The position numbers and the translations under genes are program-made. From Archangium violaceum (GTDB lineage: Bacteria; Myxococcota; Myxococcia; Myxococcales; Myxococcaceae), in assembly GCF_016887565.1 (NCBI RefSeq), contig NZ_CP069396.1:3127001-3191000 (forward strand): a stretch of DNA of 64,000 nt, read 5' to 3'. Every line of letters begins with the position of its first letter. Position 1 is the first letter of the stretch. Shown here in pieces: positions 41,171 through 49,778 of the stretch. The notes under the pieces were generated by a model. It was not told the DNA's origin. It did not search any database and was given only the letters and a program-made list of their open reading frames with translations.

Positions 41171-44100
41171 ATGAGCATGCGCGAGGACGGCACGTGGGAG
41201 GAGGCACACGGGAGGGCGGCCTCCTCGGGTGCCTCGGACTTCGAGGACTCCTTCCTGAGGGCGCTGCGCGAGTCCGAGCCGTTGCACGGGCTCCCGCTCG
41301 CGGGGGCGCGGCTCGGGGGAGCGGATGGCCGCCGGTATCTCATCCTCGCCTGGATGGGCGGCGGGGGAATGGGCCAGGTCTTCCGCGCCCGGGATGAGAC
41401 CCTGCAGCGGGAGGTGGCGCTCAAGTTCCTCCTGCCGCGCCCGGGCTTCGAGGCCGAGGCGCTCGCGGAAGCGCGGGCGGTGGCCCGGCTGGACCACGAG
41501 AACATCGTCCGCATCTTCGACGTGTCCGAGTGGCGGGGCAGTTCGGACGAGCCGGGCCTGCCCTTCCTGGTGATGGAGTGCCTGGAAGGGGAGTCGCTCG
41601 CCACGCTGCTGAAGCGGGGACGGCTGGAGCCGCGGCGCGCGCTGGAGGTGCTGGACGGCATCGCCGCGGGGCTGGCGCACGCGCACGGGCGCGGCATCGT
41701 CCACCGGGACCTCAAGCCGGGCAATGTCTTCCTCACCCCGCCAGGGACGGTGAAGCTGCTGGACTTCGGCCTGTCGCACCTGATGGCGTCCAGCGACCCG
41801 CGGGTGCCGCACCATGCGGGAGCGGGGACGCCGGCGTACATGGCGCCGGAGCAGTGGGGCGGCGGGCTCCAGGACGCACGCACGGATGTGTGGGCGGCCG
41901 GAGTCGTGCTCTACGAGATGCTCACCGGGGAGTTGCCCTTCCCACGCCTCCTACTCCCGGAGCTGCGCGAGCGGGTGGTGTCGGGGGCGCCGATGCCCCC
42001 GGTGCGCGCGCGCAACCCGGAGGTGCCACCGGAGGTGGAGTCGCTCCTGGCCACGGCGCTGGCCAGGGAGCCGGCCCGGCGTTTCCCCTCGGCGCGGGAG
42101 CTGCGGCACGAGCTGCGCGAGCTGCGGGCGCGCCTCGCCAGTCCCGGCTTCGAGGAGCCGGAGCCGGTGAGCAGTCAGCGCCGGCAACTGGTCCTGCTCT
42201 GCTGCCGGCTCACGGGTCTCTCCGGGCTCGTGGGGCGGCTGGATGCGGAAGACCTGGGAGAGCTGGAGGTGGCCTTCCAGCAGGGCTGTGCGGAGGTCAT
42301 CCGGCAGCGCGGCGGCGGGAACCTGTCCATGGGGGGCGAGGTGTTCGCCTGTTTCGGTTGCCCGCGGGTGCGGGAGGACGACTCGGAACAGGCCGTGCGC
42401 GCGGCGCTGCACCTGGCCCACGCCGTGCCGGAGCTGCTCCAGCGGAGGCTGCCACACCTGCCCCTCTCGGGGCTGGGGGCGAAGGTAGGCCTGCACACGG
42501 GCCGGATGGTCCTGGACCTGCGCGCCATGCAGGGCGAGGCCCCCAGGGTGGTGTCCTGGCTCGCGGAGCAGGCCGGGCCCGGGGAGGTGCTCGCCAGCGA
42601 GGCGACGTGGAGGCAGGTGCGCGGGGCCTTCGAGACGGAGAGCCTCGGGGCTCGTGACTTCATGGGCCTGGCGGGGCCGGCACCCATGGAGGTCCACCGC
42701 GTGCTGCGTGAGCGGGAGGTGCGGGTCCGTTTCGACCGGACGCTGATGGCCGGTGGCCTCACGCCACTGGTGGGGAGGGAGCCCGAGCTGCGGCGGCTTT
42801 TAGAGCTCTGGGACGGGGCGAGGGACGGGCGGGGCGCCTTCGTCCTGGTGCGCGGCGAAGCGGGCATCGGCAAGTCCCGCCTCCTCCAGGAGCTGCGCGA
42901 GCGCGTGCCCCCGGAGACCGCCACGCGCTGGCGGTTCCAGTGCTGGTCGCGGCTCGGCGCCAGCGCTCTCCCTCCGGTCGCCGAGATACTCCAGCGCCTC
43001 CTGCGCTTCTCCCCGGAGAGCACTCCCCAGCGGCACCTGGAGGAGCTGGAGGCGCAGCTGGGCGAGAGGGGCCTGCCGGAGGAGGACATCCAATTGCTGG
43101 GACTGCTCCTCTCGCTGCCCGTGCCCGAGGGCTCTCCGGTCTACCGCTTCACCCCCGCACGGCGGCAGGAGAAGACGTACGAGGCCCTGGTGAACGTGCT
43201 GCTGTGCATGGCGCGCCAGCGCCCGGTGCTCCTCGCCGTCGAGGATCTGCACTGGGCGGACTCCTCCTGGCTCGAGTTCCTCGCAACCCTGCTCGAGCGC
43301 ATCGAGAGTGCGCACCTGCTCGTCGTGCTCAGTGCCCGCCCCGAGTTCCAGCCCGCGTGGCCCTCCCGCGGCGGGTTCCATCGGCTCTTCCTGGAGCGCC
43401 TGCCGGCCGGGCTCGCGACGGAGCTGGTGAGGCAAGCGGCCGGGGAGCGTGAGCTGCCAGAGGAAACGGTGCGGGAGCTGGTGGGGAAGACGGATGGCAT
43501 TCCGCTCTTCATCGAGGAGGTAACGCGCAGGGTGCTGGAGGGAGGGGAGGTGGCATCCATCCCGGTCACCCTGCACGAGCTGCTGCTGGCGCGGTTGGAT
43601 CTGCTCCCCTCACGACAGAAGACGCTGGTCCAGCTCGGGGCGGTGGTGGGGAGGGACTTCTCACTGACCCTGCTGGCGGCCGTCACGGGGCGCGAGGACT
43701 CCGACCTGCGGCGTGAGCTCGGGGGGCTGGTGGAGGCGGGATTGCTGCGGGAGGAGCGGGAGGAGGCGGACGAGCTCCAGTACCAGTTCCGGCACGCGCT
43801 CTTCCAGGAGGCGGCGTACCAATCCCTGCCGCGCGGCGAGAGGAGACGGCATCACCAGCACATCGCGCGAGTGCTGGTGGCGCGCTTCCCCGCGGTGGTG
43901 GAGGCAAGGCCCGAGGTGCTCGCCTCCCACTACACGGAGGCGGGAGAGCCCGCGCTGGCCATCCCCTCCTGGTATCAGGCCGGGATGCTCGCCTACAAGC
44001 GTCTGGCCATGCCGGAAATGGTGAGGCACCTCTCGCGGGCGCGGGCACTGCTGCGCGGCCTGCCGGAGCCCTTCGGCCACCCCGTCCAGGAGCTGCAGCT

Positions 44101-45256
44101 GTTGACGGCTCTGGGCTACGCCCAGGCAGTGCTGCGAGGGTTCGTCTCGCCGGAAGTGACGCGGACGTATACGCGGGCCCGGGAGCTGGTGCGGCGGATG
44201 GACGAGCTCACGCCCCAGCTCGACTCCAGTCTCTGGATGATCTTCTTGTTTCACCATCACCGGGCGGAATTGCCTTTGTGCCACGAGCTGGCCGAGAAGG
44301 TGGTGCGCCAGGGAGAGCGCCAGCGGAGCCCGGAGCTGCTCGTGATGGGCCATGGGATGAGGGCGAGCGAGTTGTATTCCAGGGGCCGTGCGCGGTCCTC
44401 TCTGGAGGCCACCGAGCGCGCGATGATTTATGCGCGCTCCCTCCCCGAGGCGCACCGACGGCGATTGTTGGCGAGGTCGCTGGCCCAGGCTTCCATCATC
44501 CAATCCGTGACAGGCAGGCTGGAGCAGGCCCGGGAGTCCGCGCGGGAGGCGCTGTCCCTGGCCCGGAGCATCGGCGAACCCCTCTTTCTGTTGGTGGTGC
44601 TGACCTACACGGGCTGGGCCTGCGTGTGCCGCTGGGATGTCCAGGAAGCCTCGAGGTTGGTGGACGAGGCCCACGCCATCTCCAGCGAGCGCGGCGATTG
44701 GCTCTGGCCGATGTGGACGAATGCCACCCGGGGTGGGTTCCTGGCCGAGCTGGGGCAGCCGCGAGAGGGTCTGATGCTCGTGCAACAGCAAGTCACACGC
44801 TGCAGAGCCTGGGGGATCCAGGACCTGCTGCTCTACTGCCTTGTCGTGCTCGCGCATGTGTACCTGAAGCTGGGTCAGGCCGGCGAAGGGCTGAGGACGG
44901 TGGACGAGGCCTTGGGCGAGGTGCGGGAGAAGGGAATGCTCGGCTACGAGCCGGAACTGCACCGCCTGCGTGGAGAGTTGCTGCGCGTCGGGGGGCGGGA
45001 GCGCGAGGCGCGGAGTGCCTTCCTCCGTGCCCTCGCCGTGGCCCAGGAGCAGGGGGTGCTCCTCTACGAACTGCGCGCGACGGTGGGATTGGGGCGGTTG
45101 TTGAGAGACACGGGTCGGCCGGAGGTGGCTCGGAGGCTCCTGTCGCCCATCCTCGGCCGGTTCGAGGCGGGTGTGGAGTCGGCCGACCTCGCGGAGGCAC
45201 GGATGCTGCTGGAGCAGCTCTCCGGTGGTGAGATGCCGGGAGTGGTGAGTCCTTAG
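41171..45256 (+). CDS. multidomain Ser/Thr kinase with degenerate cyclase, AAA and TPR regions
   Basis: About 1361 residues from ATG 41171 (GGGAGAG upstream; a GTG at 41123 is the alternative). A Hanks kinase comes first, with WMGGGGMGQVFRARD, HRDLKPGNVFL, DFGLSHLM and GTPAYMAPEQW. A class III cyclase-like domain (about residues 335-525) follows, but both metal-binding Asp positions are lost (LLCCRLTGLSG, MGGEVFACFG), so it is probably a pseudo-cyclase. Then comes a STAND/AAA ATPase (GEAGIGKSRLLQEL and an LLAVEDLHWAD Walker B) and a long C-terminal TPR-like helical region. Such proteins integrate signals by ATP-dependent assembly. No transmembrane helix is seen. It probably stands alone, divergent from the Rpn gene. 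Confidence 0.9.
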   Translation: MSMREDGTWEEAHGRAASSGASDFEDSFLRALRESEPLHGLPLAGARLGGADGRRYLILAWMGGGGMGQVFRARDETLQREVALKFLLPRPGFEAEALAEARAVARLDHENIVRIFDVSEWRGSSDEPGLPFLVMECLEGESLATLLKRGRLEPRRALEVLDGIAAGLAHAHGRGIVHRDLKPGNVFLTPPGTVKLLDFGLSHLMASSDPRVPHHAGAGTPAYMAPEQWGGGLQDARTDVWAAGVVLYEMLTGELPFPRLLLPELRERVVSGAPMPPVRARNPEVPPEVESLLATALAREPARRFPSARELRHELRELRARLASPGFEEPEPVSSQRRQLVLLCCRLTGLSGLVGRLDAEDLGELEVAFQQGCAEVIRQRGGGNLSMGGEVFACFGCPRVREDDSEQAVRAALHLAHAVPELLQRRLPHLPLSGLGAKVGLHTGRMVLDLRAMQGEAPRVVSWLAEQAGPGEVLASEATWRQVRGAFETESLGARDFMGLAGPAPMEVHRVLREREVRVRFDRTLMAGGLTPLVGREPELRRLLELWDGARDGRGAFVLVRGEAGIGKSRLLQELRERVPPETATRWRFQCWSRLGASALPPVAEILQRLLRFSPESTPQRHLEELEAQLGERGLPEEDIQLLGLLLSLPVPEGSPVYRFTPARRQEKTYEALVNVLLCMARQRPVLLAVEDLHWADSSWLEFLATLLERIESAHLLVVLSARPEFQPAWPSRGGFHRLFLERLPAGLATELVRQAAGERELPEETVRELVGKTDGIPLFIEEVTRRVLEGGEVASIPVTLHELLLARLDLLPSRQKTLVQLGAVVGRDFSLTLLAAVTGREDSDLRRELGGLVEAGLLREEREEADELQYQFRHALFQEAAYQSLPRGERRRHHQHIARVLVARFPAVVEARPEVLASHYTEAGEPALAIPSWYQAGMLAYKRLAMPEMVRHLSRARALLRGLPEPFGHPVQELQLLTALGYAQAVLRGFVSPEVTRTYTRARELVRRMDELTPQLDSSLWMIFLFHHHRAELPLCHELAEKVVRQGERQRSPELLVMGHGMRASELYSRGRARSSLEATERAMIYARSLPEAHRRRLLARSLAQASIIQSVTGRLEQARESAREALSLARSIGEPLFLLVVLTYTGWACVCRWDVQEASRLVDEAHAISSERGDWLWPMWTNATRGGFLAELGQPREGLMLVQQQVTRCRAWGIQDLLLYCLVVLAHVYLKLGQAGEGLRTVDEALGEVREKGMLGYEPELHRLRGELLRVGGREREARSAFLRALAVAQEQGVLLYELRATVGLGRLLRDTGRPEVARRLLSPILGRFEAGVESADLAEARMLLEQLSGGEMPGVVSP

Positions 45257-45281
45257 GGAACATCTTGGCGACGAGGCCAGG

Positions 45282-46328
45282 TCACCACAGCACCTTGGCG
45301 ACGGCGATGGTGGCGTCGAGACGGGGACCGGCCTCGTAGAACATGTACTCCACGCCGTTCTCGTTGCCGAACGACGGCGCCGCCGCCCGGCCATTGTCTG
45401 GCCAGCCGCCCAGCGGCGTGTGGAACACCCCGAGGTGGAGCTCCTTGTCGAAGTTCAGCCCGACCTCGGTGATGTACATCCTCCCGCTGCCTCCGTGGTA
45501 GATGACGTAGGCCGTGCCGTTGCGGAACACCACATGCGGCCCGGAGATGTCTGTCTCACCATCCGCGGCCGGCGAGATGAGGGGGCGCTGCTGGATTGAC
45601 CAGCTCTGCGCGTCACCGGTCGCGGACCAGCCCCAGAAGATCCGGCGTCTACCGTTCTGGTTGCCCATGAACACCATGACGTAGTGGCTGCCCTTGGCGG
45701 GAATGTCGTGCTCGAACACGCGCGCGTAGGACGTCTCGGTGACGGAGCCATCCGTGAAGAATCGCGTCGAGACGCACCCGCCCTGGTAGGTGAAGTGGAT
45801 GCCGTCGGTGGACGTCGCCACGCGGGTGACCGTGTTCTCGCCGTGGAAATACAGGTAGAACTGATTCACCCGCGAGTTCCAGAGCACGTGCGGTGACGAG
45901 ACGTGGGTGATGTCGGGTGGGCCCCCCGGCCACGTTCGCGAGAAGATGGGGTTGTAGGGGTACTCGGTGAACTGACCATCGAGGTGGTCGCCGTAGGCCA
46001 GACAGATGCCACCGGGCGCATCGTGGGGCGCGTAATACAGGTAGTAGCGCGCCAACGGGTTGGCGACCCGGCCGATCGTGCCGCGGATGCAGGGGAAGAT
46101 GAGCTCGCCCGTCGGGTTGTATCTCAAATTCACCTTGTTGAACGGCGTGCCGATGTAGGTGTAGTTCGGAAAGCCGGCGGGTGCCGCGTTGGCGAGACCT
46201 GACGCGAGCCCCGTTCCCCCTCCGAGGACGAGCCCTCCCGACGTTGCCAGCGACCCCTGGAGGAACGCTCGCCGGCTCACCTCAGTCCGAACCGCGTTCA
46301 TGCGCTTGGAATCATCCCTGACAGTCAT
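45282..46328 (-). CDS. Tat-exported five-bladed beta-propeller, glycoside hydrolase-like
   Basis: A 348-residue protein, ATG at 46328 with AAAGGAG upstream. The N-terminus has a twin-arginine signal (SRRAFLQGSLATSGG), so the protein should be exported folded. The mature part has repeated blades with Y/W-rich strands (LARYYLYYAPHDAPGGICLA, HVSSPHVLWNSRVNQFYLYF, GPHVVFRNGTAYVIYHGG), the pattern of GH43/GH32-like propellers. Catalytic acid residues cannot be assigned with confidence. It may act on exopolysaccharide or plant/fungal glycans. An AT-rich motif identical to one upstream of the chitinase lies 37 bp before its start. Confidence 0.7.
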   Translation of the reverse strand: MTVRDDSKRMNAVRTEVSRRAFLQGSLATSGGLVLGGGTGLASGLANAAPAGFPNYTYIGTPFNKVNLRYNPTGELIFPCIRGTIGRVANPLARYYLYYAPHDAPGGICLAYGDHLDGQFTEYPYNPIFSRTWPGGPPDITHVSSPHVLWNSRVNQFYLYFHGENTVTRVATSTDGIHFTYQGGCVSTRFFTDGSVTETSYARVFEHDIPAKGSHYVMVFMGNQNGRRRIFWGWSATGDAQSWSIQQRPLISPAADGETDISGPHVVFRNGTAYVIYHGGSGRMYITEVGLNFDKELHLGVFHTPLGGWPDNGRAAAPSFGNENGVEYMFYEAGPRLDATIAVAKVLW

Positions 46329-46364
46329 TTCGGCTCCTTTGTCAGGTCATGAGGAAGGGCTTGG

Positions 46365-46378
46365 TTTTTTCGGGTTTT
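46365..46378 (-). promoter_or_regulatory. shared 14-bp upstream motif AAAACCCGAAAAAA (copy 1)
   Basis: On the minus strand AAAACCCGAAAAAA occurs 37 bp upstream of the propeller gene. The identical 14-mer lies 82 bp upstream of the chitinase gene (49606-49619). In this GC-rich region chance identity of such an AT-rich word is unlikely. It may be part of a promoter or a regulator binding site. Confidence 0.4.
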
Positions 46379-46422
46379 CTGGATTGAACCCGGGACCCGG
46401 TTCGCGAGGCTGCGGAGCTGGC

Positions 46423-47028
46423 TCAGCCAGCCCAGACGAGCGCCAGCTCGAGCTCCACGGCTTCGAACGGCTCGGCACGGACCGGCTCCTCTCCGGCGAA
46501 GGCCTCGACCAGGAGCCAGTGGCCTCCCTCGAGCCGGAAGATCTCGAGCGTGCGCGCGAGCGGGTCCACGTGCCAGACGTGGCGTACCCCTTCCCGCGCG
46601 TAGATGCGCATTTTCTGGACCTTGTCGATGCGCCGTGTGCGCTCGGAGAGGACCTCGCACACCCAGTCCGGAGCGAGGTCGTAGTGCGCGGGGGCGTCGT
46701 CCCCTCCGACGGCATCCGGCAGGCGCTCGCGCCTCCATCCGGCGAGGTCTGGCACGAGCTTGTCCGGGCGGGGACCGAGGTGGAGCTCTGGCTCGTCGAG
46801 GATGACCCATCCACCCGGTCCCCCCTTACCGAACAGGAAAGGCATCGAGAGGAGTGCGCCCAGTCGCGACGCCGCGTTGGTGTGGGGGCGGGTTGGGCGG
46901 GGGCTGAGGTGCAGCTCCCCGTCGAGGAGCTCCGCCACCATCTCCGCCGGAGCCGCTTGGAAGGCCGCCTCGATGGATGGAGCGTTTCGCTCGGTGGACT
47001 CGGATTCGGGAGGGCGGCGGGTGGCCAT
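46423..47028 (-). CDS. Uma2-family PD-(D/E)XK protein
   Basis: About 201 residues from ATG 47028 (MATRRPP); an ATG 18 bp further upstream is an alternative. It has the Uma2/DUF820 pattern: ELLDGELHLSPRPTRPHTNA at the N-terminus, then WVILDEPELHLG, LVPDLAGWRRERLP (PD), and the E-x-S core DWVCEVLSERTRRIDKVQKM. HVWHVDPLARTLEIFRLEGG follows. The family has a restriction-endonuclease fold and is highly multiplied in myxobacteria and cyanobacteria, with unknown role. A duplicate of its 3' end lies at 48473-48525. It lies between two secreted-enzyme genes on the same strand. Confidence 0.87.
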   Translation of the reverse strand: MATRRPPESESTERNAPSIEAAFQAAPAEMVAELLDGELHLSPRPTRPHTNAASRLGALLSMPFLFGKGGPGGWVILDEPELHLGPRPDKLVPDLAGWRRERLPDAVGGDDAPAHYDLAPDWVCEVLSERTRRIDKVQKMRIYAREGVRHVWHVDPLARTLEIFRLEGGHWLLVEAFAGEEPVRAEPFEAVELELALVWAG

Positions 47029-47090
47029 GAGGGGAGATTTCCGCATGACCCTCGTCTTGTGCAATGCCGAGGCCGCTCGGAGAGGTGTCG

Positions 47091-48320
47091 TCAAGGGGCT
47101 GCTGCCGCGTCGGCGTCGGCGAGCGCGAAATCATCCATGGTGAGCGTGCCGACCTGGTCGATGGACAGTCCCACGCTGAGGGCCCGGGCCTCGGCCGGAG
47201 CGGGAGGCGTCGTCCATTCGGCGTGGGTGTAGTTGCTTTGCGCTGGGAGCAGCGGCCCCTGTGCCCAGAAGATCCACGCGCCCGAGCTGTTCCGATAGTA
47301 CGCCTTGAACCGGACCGACGTGGTGGCTTTGTACCAGGCCGAGATGCGGTAGTGGTGCCCCGTCGTCGTGGGCGGCGCGCACGTGCCGGAGTCCTGCAGG
47401 GTGATGAGCTTGCGGTCGCCGCTGGTGATGCTGGTGATGCGCACCTGCTGAGCCCAGCTCCCGCCGTGGGCGTCCGACGTCCGCGTCCACGTGAAGGAGT
47501 TGGTACCGAAGCCGCCGCGCTGCCAGCAGTCCGGTGTCCCGTCTCCATTGCTGTCCGCCTCGAGCGACGGGTTCTTCAAGATCTGGACCCCGGGCGATGG
47601 AACGACCGCGTCCATGGTGGCGACGAACGTCCCGCGGGAGGCGCGGGGGACCAGCCAATCGAGGAACGCCGTCAGCGTGGCCGGCGCGACGGAGTAGGTC
47701 TGGGGCGGGTTGCACGGGGCGCAGATGTGGTGGAAGACAATCGGCACCCAGCCGCCGCCGGCCTGTTCCGCCCGCAGCACGTAGCCCTGGAGGTCCGCGA
47801 GCGTGGTGGTGGACTGCACGGAGCCGTGCGTGCGCACCGCGTACGGGTCCGAGGGAGGCACGGGTTCGGCCGCCGGGCAGCTGCTGCAACTGGGGGTGCG
47901 CAGGCCGCCGCTCTCCCGGGCCGAGTTGTAGTTGCAGTCGATGACGAGCTGCCGGGTGACGGAGTTCTTGTCGCCGAACGGGTAGGCGAACGAGGTGACC
48001 CGGAAGCCCGCGTTCAACAGGGCCGCCCGATCGTCGCAGATCTCCCGCCGCTGCTCGTCCGGCGAGAGGCTGGTCAGGTGCGGATGGGTCAGCGTGTGGC
48101 CGCCAATCTCGTGCCCGGCGTCCTGGAGTGCGCGCACTTGCGCGAGCGTGAGGAAGCCAGACATCCCCAGCCGCCCGCTGTTGATGAAAAAGGTGCCACG
48201 CATTCCGCGCGCCACGAGCATCGCCGCCGCCGACGACTGGGTGGCCAGTCCGTCATCGAAGTTCAGCGACACCGCCACCTGGCCAGGAGATAGGACGAGA
48301 GCTTGAGATGTGGTTGCCAT
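47091..48320 (-). CDS. polysaccharide deacetylase (CE4, NodB-like) with C-terminal carbohydrate-binding-like domain
   Basis: A 409-residue protein, ATG 48320 with GGAGGGG upstream. The NodB domain (residues 15-220) has motif 1 NFDDG, motif 2 GGHTLTHPHL (metal His pair), motif 3 FAYPFGDKN and VFHH. These metal- and base-supplying residues make an active deacetylase of chitin, peptidoglycan or exopolysaccharide plausible. Residues 245-400 form a beta-sandwich-like domain (NPSLEADSNGDGTPDCWQRG at its start) of carbohydrate-binding type. No signal peptide is seen at this start, and the upstream reading (to 48389) does not supply one, so the export route is unclear. Confidence 0.87.
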   Translation of the reverse strand: MATTSQALVLSPGQVAVSLNFDDGLATQSSAAAMLVARGMRGTFFINSGRLGMSGFLTLAQVRALQDAGHEIGGHTLTHPHLTSLSPDEQRREICDDRAALLNAGFRVTSFAYPFGDKNSVTRQLVIDCNYNSARESGGLRTPSCSSCPAAEPVPPSDPYAVRTHGSVQSTTTLADLQGYVLRAEQAGGGWVPIVFHHICAPCNPPQTYSVAPATLTAFLDWLVPRASRGTFVATMDAVVPSPGVQILKNPSLEADSNGDGTPDCWQRGGFGTNSFTWTRTSDAHGGSWAQQVRITSITSGDRKLITLQDSGTCAPPTTTGHHYRISAWYKATTSVRFKAYYRNSSGAWIFWAQGPLLPAQSNYTHAEWTTPPAPAEARALSVGLSIDQVGTLTMDDFALADADAAAAP

Positions 48321-48472
48321 GATGACGCCCCTCCAGATGCCGTCGAATGAGACGGACAGGGCACCGGGAGCTGGCGGGAGCACCGGCACGGTACCCGCAC
48401 AGGGAAGCTATGCATGACAAGCGCCAGGGAAAGGTCACTGCCAAAGCACGGGTCGGATGCCCGGCCGAGCAG

Positions 48473-48525
48473 AGCCCAGACGAGCGCCAGCTCGAAATCC
48501 ACGGCTTCGAACGACTCCTCTCCGT
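48473..48525 (-). pseudogene. 3'-end fragment of a Uma2 gene
   Basis: On the minus strand this stretch encodes EESFEAVDFELALVWA, nearly the same as the last residues of the Uma2 protein at 46423-47028 (FEAVELELALVWAG). At DNA level about 35 of 40 bases match. It lies in the gap between deacetylase and chitinase. It is a residue of a duplicated Uma2 copy or of a recombination event and is not expected to be functional. Confidence 0.6.
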
Positions 48526-48585
48526 TCGTGCAATGCCGGGCCCCGGGGGATCGCTCCCGCGGGGCCCTCGCCAGCGCCGGGTGGC

Positions 48586-49524
48586 TCAGCAGCCGGTGTT
48601 GCCGCCGGGGTTCACGCCGAGCCTGCTCGTGAAGTCCAGGTAGTTGTTCACGCGGCTCTGCACCTGGGCGGGGTTGCGGCCATTGCACTCCAGGGCCCCG
48701 TTGATGGTGCGGATGGTCTCGCCGAAGCCGACGTTGTTGACCATGGCGTCATGCCCCGTCATGTAGCCCGCGCCCGTCTGCGTCATCCAGAACCAGAGGC
48801 CGGTCCGCCAGGCCACGACCGCATCCCGCGAGATCAGGTCCGGGTCGTTCTTGAGGTCCAGCCCGAGCGCGTTGCCAGCGGCGCAGTAGTTGCCGTTCCA
48901 CGACAGCTGGATGGGACCCCGCCCGTAGTACCACTTGCCCGGCGCGCAGCCGCAGCCCGGCGGGCCCCAGCTGGTGTCGCACATCACGCTCTTGTTGATC
49001 TCCTCGATGTAGAAGAGGCCGCCCGTCTCGTGCGAGATGTTGGCGAGGAAGGCCGCCACCTCGCGCTTGCGGGTGTCGACGTCACCCGTGGTGGCGAACC
49101 CGGGGAAGGTCGACGCCGCGGTGAAGAACGCGCTGAACGAGTAGAACGGGTTGCGGTTGGGGAACATGCTGTTGAACATGGCCTCGCTGAGCACCCCTCC
49201 CACTCCCGGGTTGGTGCCACCGCCGCCGTTGCCGCCACCACCATTGCCACCGCCACCATCGCAGTTACCGCCCGTCGACCACAGCGACGGGGCCGCCACG
49301 GGATTCCAGCCGCAACCGACGCAGGCGGTATGAGAGATGAGCGCCGTGTAGTTCGCGCCGCTGTAACTCACGACATCGCCCGTGCTGTAAGCCGTTCCCT
49401 CGGCCCATGCGCCTCGACACGCCGCCGCCGCGATCTGCGGAACAAGTACCGTCGCGATGGAAGAGAACAGCAGCGCTGCGAACATGAACTTCTTCGAAAT
49501 GTCACACAGTCCCTGTGGCCGCAT
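48586..49524 (-). CDS. secreted GH19 chitinase with N-terminal chitin-binding module
   Basis: A 312-residue protein, ATG 49524 with GAGGAGA upstream. The signal peptide FMFAALLFSSIATVLVPQIA is followed by a CBM5/12-type module (CRGAWAEGTAYSTGDVVSYS) and a Gly/Asn linker. The GH19 catalytic domain (about residues 110-312) has the catalytic Glu in FLANISHETGG, then CAPGKWYYGRGPIQLSWNGN, a signature of the family, and TGLWFWMT. It should hydrolyse chitin outside the cell, fitting a predatory or saprophytic lifestyle. Preceded at 82 bp by the 14-bp motif shared with the propeller gene. Confidence 0.92.
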   Translation of the reverse strand: MRPQGLCDISKKFMFAALLFSSIATVLVPQIAAAACRGAWAEGTAYSTGDVVSYSGANYTALISHTACVGCGWNPVAAPSLWSTGGNCDGGGGNGGGGNGGGGTNPGVGGVLSEAMFNSMFPNRNPFYSFSAFFTAASTFPGFATTGDVDTRKREVAAFLANISHETGGLFYIEEINKSVMCDTSWGPPGCGCAPGKWYYGRGPIQLSWNGNYCAAGNALGLDLKNDPDLISRDAVVAWRTGLWFWMTQTGAGYMTGHDAMVNNVGFGETIRTINGALECNGRNPAQVQSRVNNYLDFTSRLGVNPGGNTGC

Positions 49525-49605
49525 CTCGAGCTTCTCCTCTGTTGTTGAGTGTGGGTCTGTCTACGTCCAGCAAGTGCAGACGCTGTTCATGGAGCGGCTC
49601 ACTCA

Positions 49606-49619
49606 TTTTTTCGGGTTTT
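49606..49619 (-). promoter_or_regulatory. shared 14-bp upstream motif AAAACCCGAAAAAA (copy 2)
   Basis: The second copy of the 14-mer described at 46365-46378, located in the chitinase leader region. The 254-bp gap between chitinase and the next gene (49525-49778) holds no other recognised feature. Confidence 0.4.
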
Positions 49620-49778
49620 ATCGCGTCATCGAGCCCGACCCCCCGCGGTGTCATTCCCCTCTCCACGCGTGGTCCTTGTTTTCTTATGTTTTGACCGTTC
49701 ACGCGTCTGGCTTTGGCTCGAGGGAGGCAGGAGGCTGTCTGGCAATCCCATGCACCGAGGATGCGAGGACGGGAGACG

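Noticed and set aside
46390-46415. tRNA-like GGTTCRAATCC resemblance near the Uma2 3' end
   Set aside because: Only the T-arm-like words GAACC and GGTTC are present; no acceptor stem or anticodon arm could be built around them.
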